Positions 8,190 to 15,678 of a stretch of 64,000 nucleotides of DNA are shown one piece after another. The DNA is from Sphingopyxis panaciterrulae (GTDB lineage Bacteria > Pseudomonadota > Alphaproteobacteria > Sphingomonadales > Sphingomonadaceae), in assembly GCF_014199295.1 (NCBI RefSeq), contig NZ_JACIJH010000009.1:62001-126000 (forward strand), given 5' to 3'. The position numbers were made by a program, and so were the translations under genes. The first letter of the stretch is position 1; each line of letters opens with the position of its first letter. Under the pieces are notes generated by a model. It had not been told where the DNA came from and ran no database searches. It was given only the letters and a program-made list of their open reading frames with translations.

Positions 8190-9063
8190 CGCGCACTTCC
8201 TCCTTTCCACCAAGACGGGCGATTTCTTCGAGTAGGCCAGAAAGAGCCGCGTCGCCGTAAACAACCTGCGCGGCGCGGGGGCTTTCGTCCTCGCGCTCGC
8301 AATAGGGGAGAGCCGGATCGCCGGGGATCATTGCGAGCGCGGGAACGCGCGTGACGCCGTGCTGGCGGAAGACGAGCGGATCGACGATGAGCTGGACGTC
8401 GCGCATCGCGCAGGCGGGACCTTCGCATCCGGGATCGAGGCGGAGGATCTCGGCGGTCAGCTTCGCCATCGGCGCGACCTTGGTCATCCCGCCCGGCATG
8501 CCGCGAAAGGCGATCACGCCGCGCGCCTTCTCGAGCTGCGCGGCATAGGTGCGCAGTGTCGCCGTCGGCATCGAGGAGGAGGCGAAGAGCACCGGGACCC
8601 ACCCCTTCGCCGCTGGCGTGGGGCCGGCATCGGCGACGGCTTTCATGTCGGGCGCCTCGAGGCCCAGCGCCTGTTCGAGCCGCTTTGCCATCGCCGCGCG
8701 CTCGGTCGCGAAACGGTCCTTGCCGGCTTCCAGCGCCTCGACCGCGCGGGCTTTCATGGCGGGGGAGGGCGTATGGCTCCGCATCGCCTCGAAGGCGCGG
8801 CGGCGCTCGGCTTCGCTCGGCTCCGGCATTACTGTTGGGCCAGTCTGCGGTTCCGCCTTGCGCCGCGCGATGGCGCCGCGCAGTCGCTCCATCGTGGCAT
8901 CGCCTTCGGCTTCAATGTCGGCGCGCCCAGACGAAGGGGATTCTTCGTCCGGTGCTCCCGGCGATATCTGTCCGGCGGCAAGGCTTGCGAAGCCGACCGC
9001 GCCGCCGAGCGACAGCGCGATCGCGAAGCGCAGGTCAGCGGCCGATGGCCTGGTAATAGGCAT
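8161..9063 (-). CDS. trbC: TrbC, F-type pilus assembly protein
   Basis: A 300-residue exported protein with a hydrophobic N-terminal segment and a charged Ala/Glu/Arg-rich middle part. The C-terminal domain carries the family signature VLFASSSMP, then a helix and AFRGMPGG, followed by VQLIVDPLVFRQHGVTRVPA. In F, TrbC is periplasmic and pairs with TraW (fused in some plasmids) during pilus assembly. Both ends overlap neighbours (29 nt with traN upstream, 29 nt with the peptidase downstream), which supports the chosen ATG at 9063. Confidence 0.88.
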   Translation of the reverse strand: MPITRPSAADLRFAIALSLGGAVGFASLAAGQISPGAPDEESPSSGRADIEAEGDATMERLRGAIARRKAEPQTGPTVMPEPSEAERRRAFEAMRSHTPSPAMKARAVEALEAGKDRFATERAAMAKRLEQALGLEAPDMKAVADAGPTPAAKGWVPVLFASSSMPTATLRTYAAQLEKARGVIAFRGMPGGMTKVAPMAKLTAEILRLDPGCEGPACAMRDVQLIVDPLVFRQHGVTRVPALAMIPGDPALPYCEREDESPRAAQVVYGDAALSGLLEEIARLGGKEEVRDAQSRLEGR

Positions 9064-10150
9064 CGATACGATCCTTCATGTCGATCTGGATGTCGGCCTG
9101 CGCGCGGGCCTCGATCTCGGAATAATATTCGGACAGGTCCATTTTGCTGAAATCGAGCGCCTGGAACTCTTCGGGCGTGAAACCTCGGCAATTCGGGGTC
9201 TTCACCGGGCCCCAGCCGTCCGGAAACGACTTCAATTGCGGGCGCCCCTGTTCCTGGATGATTCGGCCGAGCTTGGTGTTGAAGCAGCAATGGCTCTTCG
9301 ACTTCTGGACGCAGATGCCGAGAATCTTCGAGCTGCAATAGCTGCCGACCTCGACGCACATGCCCGACCCATTGAGCATGCCGACCTCCATGTCTTGCTG
9401 GTCACACGAAGTGAGCAGGAACTCGATCATCACGTTGATCGCGAGGCTGATCGCGATCGAGGTCGGATCGAATCCGATCACAAGCGCATTGGCGCCCGCG
9501 CTCGCCGCCTGGCTCGCGGTCGCGCCCGCCTGGAAGGCGGCGTAGGCGGCCTTGGCCCCGGTGAACACGCCCTTGGCGATCGCGATCTTGGTCTGGGTCG
9601 ACGCGATCGAAGACCCCATGCCGTCCTTGACGATCTTGCCCTTGTCCTTGCAGCAGTTCGAGAACGTCGTCTTGAGACCCGCGGGGCGGCAGCGCAGCGC
9701 GCGGCCGCCAAAGATTTCGATGTTGCCGAGGCAATTGCCTTCGGCGTCGATGGGACCATCGGCGGGTGCGCCCGGATCGTCGATCACCGGCTCGTCTTCG
9801 ATCGGGGTCGCGGCCGCATCGATGCAGGCATTGGGCGTACACGCGGGGACGCCGCCACTCGCGGGCGTCTGGCACGCATATTGCGCTCCGAGCGGGCACG
9901 ACCAGGCGCCGCCGGGTTCGGGCGCACACCATGTGCGCTCGAGCGGGCATTGCCAGCCGCCGCTCGTCGTGCCGACGCAGCTCGCCGTCTCGCCGGGGCC
10001 GTCGGCGTCGCCGCTGCCGTCGAGATCGACCGCGCACAACTGCTGGGCCTGCGCCGGGGTCGCGGCGAAGGCACTGCCGATCAGGATACCCGCGATCACC
10101 AGCGCAATCAGCAACACGCGGTGCGGCCAGAGAAGATCGCGCCAGATCAT
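9035..10150 (-). CDS. traN: TraN, mating-pair stabilisation protein (C-terminal type)
   Basis: A 371-residue Cys-rich exported protein with an N-terminal signal peptide. The C-terminal third matches TraN closely: a CC pair then KLGRIIQEQGRPQL, then PNCRGFTPEEFQALDFSKMD. F TraN (about 600 aa) is an outer-membrane adhesin that contacts the recipient. This protein is shorter, and the gene immediately upstream encodes another large Cys-rich exported protein overlapping by ATGA (10147-10150). TraN therefore appears to be split over two genes here. Cys-containing repeats near residues 58-110 are likely disulfide bonded. Confidence 0.85.
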   Translation of the reverse strand: MIWRDLLWPHRVLLIALVIAGILIGSAFAATPAQAQQLCAVDLDGSGDADGPGETASCVGTTSGGWQCPLERTWCAPEPGGAWSCPLGAQYACQTPASGGVPACTPNACIDAAATPIEDEPVIDDPGAPADGPIDAEGNCLGNIEIFGGRALRCRPAGLKTTFSNCCKDKGKIVKDGMGSSIASTQTKIAIAKGVFTGAKAAYAAFQAGATASQAASAGANALVIGFDPTSIAISLAINVMIEFLLTSCDQQDMEVGMLNGSGMCVEVGSYCSSKILGICVQKSKSHCCFNTKLGRIIQEQGRPQLKSFPDGWGPVKTPNCRGFTPEEFQALDFSKMDLSEYYSEIEARAQADIQIDMKDRIDAYYQAIGR

Positions 10151-12090
10151 CGCGCCGTTGCCGTGCAGGCAAGATCGGCACCGGCGAGCCGCACCGTCTG
10201 CATCATCACCACCGCTTCGGGGAAATCGTCGAGGCAGCCGCAGGCCGAGACGATCTGTTCGCCGGGTCCCGCCGGACAGACATTGTCACTGGCGCAGGCG
10301 TGGTAGAAGGTATCCCAGCCGGTCGGGTTCGTTTGCTTCGCGCCGACGATGCCATCCGGCGCGGCATCGCTGTTCACCTTGGGGGCTCGGGTTTTGCAGA
10401 TGGCCTCGCAGCGCGGAACCGAGCCGCGGTCGGGGAGCGCGAAGGGGCGGGTCGAGGCGACTGTTCCGCCATCGGTGGTCCGCACGCGATCGGCGAGCAT
10501 CGTCTCGGTCGAATGGTCGATGATATAGGCGCCGCGCGACAGGTCCGGCTCGGGCAGCACGCCATTGTCGACAACGCATTTGTACGTCCGCTCGCGCCGG
10601 AAGAAATCGCGGGTAAGCTGGATGGTGCAGGAGTCGGTGCCGAAAAGGCGCGTTTGCGGCAGCGGCCTGAGGCCGGTGCCGACGCCATTATGGAAGGTCT
10701 GGACCGTGTCGACACTCTCGCTGTCGAGGCGGCACTTGGGATCGGCGCCATAGCCCGAGCAAAGATCGACCAGCCGCTCGCGCGGCTCGCAACCGGGCGA
10801 GACGCGGATATCGACGTCGACGAGCCCCCATTGGGTGGTCAGAGGTGCACCACCACCTCCGCCCCGGACGCGCGCTGACACGCTTGTCGGACCTGCTCTC
10901 AGATCGGCGGTGAAATCATAGGACGTGTAATTGCGCGCCGCGCCGCCGTCGGTGCGACAGTCGCCAGAGGGTAAGCCGATTGTCAGCCACGGTCGCGGCC
11001 CAGCTGAGCCGACGATACGGCCATTGATGCGGCCTTGGACCCAGTCGTCGGCGCCCATTTCAACAATCCGCGCCGAGACCAGCTTCGCGGGGTCGCTCAC
11101 TGCAAAACTCGCGGTGAAGATCGGCGGCGAGCCGCTGCAATTGCCGTCGCCGATGATGCGATAGCGGCGGCAACCCTCGCCGCAGTCACGCACGGAATAG
11201 ATCGCCCCCGAAGCCGAGACGATGTCGTCATAGGTCAGCGGCAGAAAGCTGATCTCGCGCTCGATCGTGCAGGCGCGGACCTGCTCGGCTCGCCCCGTGC
11301 CCGCAGGCGAGCCGGCCAGCGACTGGAATAGACTGTTTGCCTCGGACGCGGCAAAGGCATCGCCCTGGATCGTAGTGGGATTGGCGCGATAGGCCGTCTG
11401 GGGCAGGGCGGGGTCGGGGCTGCATGCCGTCGACTGCGCGCCGACATATTGGATGAGCGGACCGTTGACGCGCGCGTCGGCGACACCGATGCGCGGATCG
11501 TGGGTCGAGAGGGCGCCGATCGCGCCGCCGCCAAGATCCTTCAGGACCGAGGGCAGATTGCCCATGACGAGGTTCGCGCCGCAGCTGTTGTTGATGCAGT
11601 AGCAGCCGGCAAGCTCGGGCATCTCGACTTCGGAGAGCTTCAGGTCGCCGCCGCTGTCGACATCCCATTGGAAAGTGCGGCAGCCAGTCCAGCTTCCGGG
11701 CTGGCACGAGATTACGCCGTTGGCGCAGATGCCCGACACTGGGACCGGTAGCGTCGAGACGCTGTCGAAAGTGCCGTCGATGTCCTTGTCGCGAGCGATG
11801 CGAACCGTCGTGATGTCGCCGCCCGCGCCGGGCTGGACCAGGAGTTCGAGGAAGTTCGCGGTCTTCTGGCAGGCGAGGTTCGGCGTGAAGGTCCGGCTCT
11901 TGTCGACGGTGGCTATAGGCTGTCCGCTGAGGCCCGGGTTGATGTAATTCTCGAGGATCGCTTCGCTGTCGCCGCTCTTCGCGCGCGCGGCTTCGGCCGC
12001 GGCGCGCGCACGATCCTCGACCGTCTGGGCAGAAGCCAGGCAGGGCAAGGCCGCAGACACGGACAACAGGACGAGGCACCGCGATTTCAT
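10147..12090 (-). CDS. Large Cys-rich exported protein, probable N-terminal half of a split TraN
   Basis: 647 residues from the ATG at 12090, which directly begins a signal peptide (MKSRCLVLLS...CLASAQ). A longer frame upstream would spoil it. The mature protein has many cysteines scattered along its length (for example CYCINNSC, CGEGCRRY, CSGSP, CRLDSESV) and no transmembrane segment, as expected for an extracytoplasmic disulfide-rich adhesin. It ends in an ATGA overlap with traN. Recognition as part of TraN comes from position and composition; I see no diagnostic motif of my own knowledge, so the name is tentative. Confidence 0.6.
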   Translation of the reverse strand: MKSRCLVLLSVSAALPCLASAQTVEDRARAAAEAARAKSGDSEAILENYINPGLSGQPIATVDKSRTFTPNLACQKTANFLELLVQPGAGGDITTVRIARDKDIDGTFDSVSTLPVPVSGICANGVISCQPGSWTGCRTFQWDVDSGGDLKLSEVEMPELAGCYCINNSCGANLVMGNLPSVLKDLGGGAIGALSTHDPRIGVADARVNGPLIQYVGAQSTACSPDPALPQTAYRANPTTIQGDAFAASEANSLFQSLAGSPAGTGRAEQVRACTIEREISFLPLTYDDIVSASGAIYSVRDCGEGCRRYRIIGDGNCSGSPPIFTASFAVSDPAKLVSARIVEMGADDWVQGRINGRIVGSAGPRPWLTIGLPSGDCRTDGGAARNYTSYDFTADLRAGPTSVSARVRGGGGGAPLTTQWGLVDVDIRVSPGCEPRERLVDLCSGYGADPKCRLDSESVDTVQTFHNGVGTGLRPLPQTRLFGTDSCTIQLTRDFFRRERTYKCVVDNGVLPEPDLSRGAYIIDHSTETMLADRVRTTDGGTVASTRPFALPDRGSVPRCEAICKTRAPKVNSDAAPDGIVGAKQTNPTGWDTFYHACASDNVCPAGPGEQIVSACGCLDDFPEAVVMMQTVRLAGADLACTATAR

Positions 12091-12509
12091 AGCCGACCCC
12101 GGCCCATGGTCCGCGAACCATATGGGAGACGGAACAGGTCTCCCGCCCGGAATGGATCGCATCCGGGCGGGAGGAGCCGATAGGCGGCCTGGCCTTCGAA
12201 GACGGTCAGCACGGCCTTTGCCCGGGGACGCAGCGGGGTCTGGTCGTGTTGGTCCGCCGGCGAAGGAGCGTCAGCCGCCTCGGCTGGCGTTGGAGCGGCG
12301 CCCAAGGAGAGGGGGCTGGGCGCCGCTCCCGCCCCGCGCGCCTGCCGGCAGCCACCGGGGCTGTGGCGGGCAGACCGGGCCGATTCCCGGCTGCGCGTGG
12401 GGCGATCGGAGTGCGCCGGAACCGGCGCCGGGTCAGGGCGTCTGGATTCCGGCACAGCAAATCGCTTTCTCGAAGAGCATGAACTCGGCGTTGTCTTTGC
12501 CGGGCGCAT
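12087..12509 (-). CDS. Small proline-rich ORF between traU and traN, coupled by ATGA
   Basis: An open frame whose stop overlaps the start of the downstream Cys-rich gene as ATGA (12087-12090), the junction type used throughout this operon. That argues it is translated. From the ATG at 12509 it would be 140 aa but overlap traU by 77 nt. A TTG giving about 70 aa or a GTG giving about 40 aa are alternatives. The last ~45 residues (LTVFEGQAAYRLLPPGC and on) look like ordinary folded protein; the N-terminal part is low-complexity Pro/Ala/Arg. No function recognised. If it is not a gene, 12091-12432 is an unexplained 342-bp gap. Confidence 0.4.
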   Translation of the reverse strand: MRPAKTTPSSCSSRKRFAVPESRRPDPAPVPAHSDRPTRSRESARSARHSPGGCRQARGAGAAPSPLSLGAAPTPAEAADAPSPADQHDQTPLRPRAKAVLTVFEGQAAYRLLPPGCDPFRAGDLFRLPYGSRTMGRGRL

Positions 12510-13518
12510 GTTTGCCGGAGGTCCAGAGCGCGCCCGGACGGCCGATGTTGACGCACTTGCCGCCCTTCACCGGCTCCATCAGCTGGAGCTTGTATCGGCT
12601 CTTGGTCCAGATCGGCTGGGGTTTGAGCGAGCAGCCGTCCGCCGAGTGGATGGTGAGCGCGCCGAGGCGGCCCATCATGAAGGTTCCGCGCGCGGCGAGC
12701 CCGGCCCAGGCCTCGACGCGGTCGCCCATGTGGATGTCGCCGGCGATCGGATAGGTCGAGCCCCAGCTTCCCATGCACCAGAAGAGCGGATCGACGACTT
12801 TGCCCGCGGCCGCAGCAGCGCTGTCTGCCATGCAGGCGAGCCCTGCGGCGGGATTGCCGAAGAGGATCCCCTCGGGCTGGATGATCGCGCCGAGCGTTCC
12901 CGATTGCCAGGTTGGCAGCAACTCGGTCATCATCGCGACGTCGAAACCCTCGTCCTCGAAGCACGGCAGGTCGGTGAACATGTCGAGCATCTGCCAGACG
13001 GGGGCTTTGTAATAGTGCATCTGGGCGAAGAGCTTGGTCGTGTTGGTGCCGTCCGCGATCGAGGACTGGCTGCCTTGCAGGCGGCCGCCGGCCGGCATGA
13101 TGTCGGCGCCGAGCGCCATCATGCACCCGGGCTCGGTCACGACGTCGACCATTCGGTTGGGCGTCCAGAAGCTCACCTTTACGCCAAACCAGAAGGTGAC
13201 GCCCTTGCGGCAGGCGCAGAGCGGCTTCGAGACCGACTGTGCATCGAGCGCCTTGTCGAGCTTGTCATGGCTCCCGACCCGCACGCCGCCGATCGTGATC
13301 GGGAAGATGCAGTTCCAGCGTACCTTGGTTATGGGATTGAAAATCGTGTCGGTGGGACACTTGGAAGCGTGGGCTGGTTCAGCTGGAAACGCGAGGCTTG
13401 CGAGTAGCGCAAGAGCTGGGAGCGCTACCCTTGACCGCAACCACCGCTGGCGCTTCGCGCGCTCGCCCGGTGTGCCCGGGAAATAGCGCAAAACAGAAGG
13501 CGGGCGGCGAGCAGGCAT
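12433..13518 (-). CDS. traU: TraU, F-type pilus assembly protein
   Basis: A 361-residue protein whose ATG at 13518 has GGAG six bases upstream. A long basic N-terminal region leads into a signal peptide ending around residue 50 (PAHAS). The mature part is typical TraU: CPTDTIFNPITKVRWNCIFP, GVKVSFWTPNR, HYYKAPVWQML, then a Cys-rich C-terminus. TraU is periplasmic and is needed for pilus assembly and DNA transfer in F. Upstream, the usual neighbour traW is 956 bp away because an unrelated + strand gene has been inserted. Confidence 0.92.
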   Translation of the reverse strand: MPARRPPSVLRYFPGTPGERAKRQRWLRSRVALPALALLASLAFPAEPAHASKCPTDTIFNPITKVRWNCIFPITIGGVRVGSHDKLDKALDAQSVSKPLCACRKGVTFWFGVKVSFWTPNRMVDVVTEPGCMMALGADIMPAGGRLQGSQSSIADGTNTTKLFAQMHYYKAPVWQMLDMFTDLPCFEDEGFDVAMMTELLPTWQSGTLGAIIQPEGILFGNPAAGLACMADSAAAAAGKVVDPLFWCMGSWGSTYPIAGDIHMGDRVEAWAGLAARGTFMMGRLGALTIHSADGCSLKPQPIWTKSRYKLQLMEPVKGGKCVNIGRPGALWTSGKHAPGKDNAEFMLFEKAICCAGIQTP

Positions 13519-13802
13519 AGCATCTCCGTTGCGCCGCGGGCGGACGCCGAGGGTTCGTCAAGGGTGGAAGAGTGGCGCTCGAACCCGCGGTTTGCTGGGA
13601 GTCGCTGCCTCGTCCGCAGACTGAGTTGCAATATGAGCCGGTGGGCGAGCAACGGGTGAGGAACGGCCATGCCGCTGGAGGGCATCGATGTTCCGCCAAA
13701 GCTGAGCCGGTTACTGGGAAACGGGTTGAAATTTGGGTGACGGTGACATTTTTTGCCAGAGACTCTTGTTGATCGGCGGCTCTTCGACCTAGCAGGGCGC
13801 CC

Positions 13803-14267
13803 ATGAATTTAGCCGCGACTCACACGACCAGCCGCACCATATTGGCCACGCCGCGTGCGATTTTTCGCACTTTGCTCGATCCGGAGACGATACCGTCGTG
13901 GCGGCCGCCGAGGGGAATGGCGGGGCGTATCGAGCAATTCGATCCTCGGCCCGGCGGCGCGTATCGTATGATATTCCAATATCCACATGATGATGCCGCG
14001 CGCGACAAATGCGCTTCCGGTGCGGTCATCATCGACGGCCAGTTTATCGAGATCCTCCCCGACGAGCGGCTCGTCGAAGTCGTGCGTTTCGACACCGATG
14101 ATTGCCGGTTCCAGGGAGCCATCACCGTCACGACCATGCTCGAGCCGGTAAAGGATGGAACGAAGGTGACCTTGTCCGCACAGGACGTTCCACCGGGTCT
14201 CGGCGAAGCGGATCACCGCGCAGGCATGGACGCGATGCTCAAAAATCTCGCCAATTTTGTAGAATGA
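13803..14267 (+). CDS. AHSA1/SRPBCC-family protein inserted in the tra operon
   Basis: 154 residues with the layout of the activator-of-Hsp90-ATPase-like START/Bet v 1 family: an N-terminal strand, IFRTLLDPETIPSWRPP (the LWxALTDPExxxxWxxP signature), GGAYRMIF, and a C-terminal GLGEADHRAGMDAMLKNLANFVE helix matching the family's GW..GMDQMLDxLAxYVE ending. Such proteins bind hydrophobic ligands; the substrate is unknown. It lies antisense between traU and traW with about 280 bp of non-coding DNA before it, so it looks like cargo rather than a transfer gene. Confidence 0.85.
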   Translation: MNLAATHTTSRTILATPRAIFRTLLDPETIPSWRPPRGMAGRIEQFDPRPGGAYRMIFQYPHDDAARDKCASGAVIIDGQFIEILPDERLVEVVRFDTDDCRFQGAITVTTMLEPVKDGTKVTLSAQDVPPGLGEADHRAGMDAMLKNLANFVE

Positions 14268-14277
14268 AGGTTCAGTC

Positions 14278-14314
14278 AAAAAGACACCCGTCCGGCCGAA
14301 ACCGAACGGGTGTC
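14278..14314 (-). terminator. Strong intrinsic terminator oriented against the tra operon
   Basis: Read on the minus strand, GACACCCGTTCGG pairs with CCGGACGGGTGTC (about 13 bp, one G-T pair) around a 6-nt loop, followed at once by TTTTT. It would stop leftward transcription coming from traW before it reaches traU. In the + direction, after the AHSA1 gene, it has a preceding A-run but no following T-run, so it is weaker there. Confidence 0.75.
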
Positions 14315-14474
14315 AAGATGAAGAACTCGATCTTCGTTGCCGAGGGAAAGCTCCTCTGGGTCGCGCGGCTCAATTAGACGCGCAACTCGATCCGCGATTG
14401 GACGGAAACGCCAAAAGCTGCGGGGAGAAATATTCCGACGCAAGCGGGTGTGATTTGGGCGCCCCTGTCCAAGA

Positions 14475-15125
14475 CTATTTTGCAGACTGTTGGGGTTCTA
14501 TGGCAAATTCGCTCAATTCGAGCTTCTGACCGACCTGCTCGACGATGACGGGTGCGACAGCGAGCCCCAGTCGTTCCTTGACCCGCTCCTCGAGAATGAA
14601 CAGCGGCCGTCCGATCTTCTCGCCGAGCGCGATCGGGTCAGTGGTCGTGTGCGTGCCGCCCGCCAGTAATATCCAGTCGATCGGCCGAGCCCTGGCGAGC
14701 GCCCAACTCAGATCGCGCGGATGGACCACCACCAGGCGCTGCGGCAGTGTGACATAGGCGAGGGGATTGAAGGTATAGCCCTTCGGGTAGAGGAGCTTGC
14801 CGTCGTGCAGGCGGATTTCGAAGTCGAGCGTGTGGAACGGAACGACCGTACGCTTGCGGTCAGTACGCGCGACCGCGAGGCTCGCCGATTGCATTGCACT
14901 CCACCCTTGTTGTGGACCGAACCGCTCAGCAATATTCGGTGGCTGCTGGGCTGCGCGCGCTTCGATCTCAGATAGGGCATCCGGTTCGGCAATCGGCCAG
15001 GTTCGGCCGATGGTCGCGGTCTCGCCGCGCGCCGTCGCTGCGACGAAGACGGATGTGATGATCAGACCCATCGTCGTGCCGAACTGCCAGGCGGCAAGGC
15101 CGATGCGGTGTGCGTCATGGCTCAT
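14475..15125 (-). CDS. traW: TraW, F-type pilus assembly protein
   Basis: 216 residues with a signal peptide (cleavage near residue 34), then the family N-terminus IGRTWPIAEPDALSEIEARA. A beta-rich C-terminal domain includes LHDGKLLYPKGYTFNPL and PRDLSWALARA. TraW is periplasmic and interacts with TrbC and TraU. The start overlaps the stop of the preceding small membrane gene by ATGA (15122-15125). Downstream coupling to traU has been lost through the AHSA1 insertion and a terminator. Confidence 0.9.
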   Translation of the reverse strand: MSHDAHRIGLAAWQFGTTMGLIITSVFVAATARGETATIGRTWPIAEPDALSEIEARAAQQPPNIAERFGPQQGWSAMQSASLAVARTDRKRTVVPFHTLDFEIRLHDGKLLYPKGYTFNPLAYVTLPQRLVVVHPRDLSWALARARPIDWILLAGGTHTTTDPIALGEKIGRPLFILEERVKERLGLAVAPVIVEQVGQKLELSEFAIEPQQSAK

Positions 15126-15352
15126 GGCGTCTTTCCCGTTGAGGGCTGTGGACCGACGCGTCTGTCGCCAAGGATCGCTCCTGCGAGGGATCCGACCGTC
15201 AGCAGGCCAAGCACGACGATCAGCGGCCTCGGCGCTGGCATCTCTCGGGGCGCCGCGAGCAGGATCGCGGCCTGCACGACCCCGAACAAGAGTCCGGCCA
15301 CGAGAAGCCGGATGACATGAGGAGACGGTGAACCGGAGAAGATGCCGTTCAT
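15122..15352 (-). CDS. Small membrane protein in the TrbI position
   Basis: 76 residues from the ATG at 15352 (a longer frame is rejected because it would overlap the upstream gene extensively). Two hydrophobic segments (about residues 12-31 and 40-58) are separated by a short Pro/Arg-rich turn. Both ends use ATGA overlaps (15349-15352 and 15122-15125). In F, the inner-membrane protein TrbI lies between traC and traW, so position suggests an analogue. The sequence itself is not recognisable to me. Confidence 0.6.
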   Translation of the reverse strand: MNGIFSGSPSPHVIRLLVAGLLFGVVQAAILLAAPREMPAPRPLIVVLGLLTVGSLAGAILGDRRVGPQPSTGKTP

Positions 15353-15678
15353 GACCGCCGTCCTCGACGCAAGCGGATCATCAGGGCGCTGGTAACGCTC
15401 GATAGCCAGATAAGGAGCAGGCCGCTCGCGAAGCAGGCGACGCCAACCGTCACCGATGCCCTGGCCACGATCGTGACAGGCTGGTCGACGAGACGTCCGG
15501 CAACCAGCACGAGACCGGCCATCATCACCGATTCGATGCCCACGAGACGGAAGCGCCAACGGAACGCGCGCCGCTCGGCTTCGGTGGCAACGGCGGCTTC
15601 GAAGCCGGCTCGGTCGAGCGGGAACATTAAATCGAGATCCAGCCGATCGCGATCGGGTTCGATGGCACGCTGTTTCAC
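15349..15678 (-). CDS. Small two-TM membrane protein between traC and traW
   Basis: 109 residues with a charged N-terminal half (LDLDLMFPLDRAGFEAAVATEAERRAFRWR described in part: acidic then basic) and two hydrophobic segments near 45-62 and 73-93. The C-terminus ends in a run of arginines. It is coupled by ATGA to traC upstream (15675-15678) and to the next small gene downstream. A role in anchoring TraC or in pilus assembly is an inference from position alone. Confidence 0.6.
   Translation of the reverse strand: MKQRAIEPDRDRLDLDLMFPLDRAGFEAAVATEAERRAFRWRFRLVGIESVMMAGLVLVAGRLVDQPVTIVARASVTVGVACFASGLLLIWLSSVTSALMIRLRRGRRS

Noticed and set aside
8549..10306. Long + strand frame over trbC and traN
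   Set aside because: Shadow of high-GC coding on the other strand. The minus strand carries TraN and TrbC motifs with coupled starts.
13379..13804. Minus-strand frame between traU and the AHSA1 gene
   Set aside because: It overlaps the 5' end of traU in another frame and lacks family motifs or a ribosome binding site.
14319..14377. 19-codon + strand ORF after the AHSA1 gene
   Set aside because: Too short, no conserved feature, and it overlaps nothing that would suggest translation.
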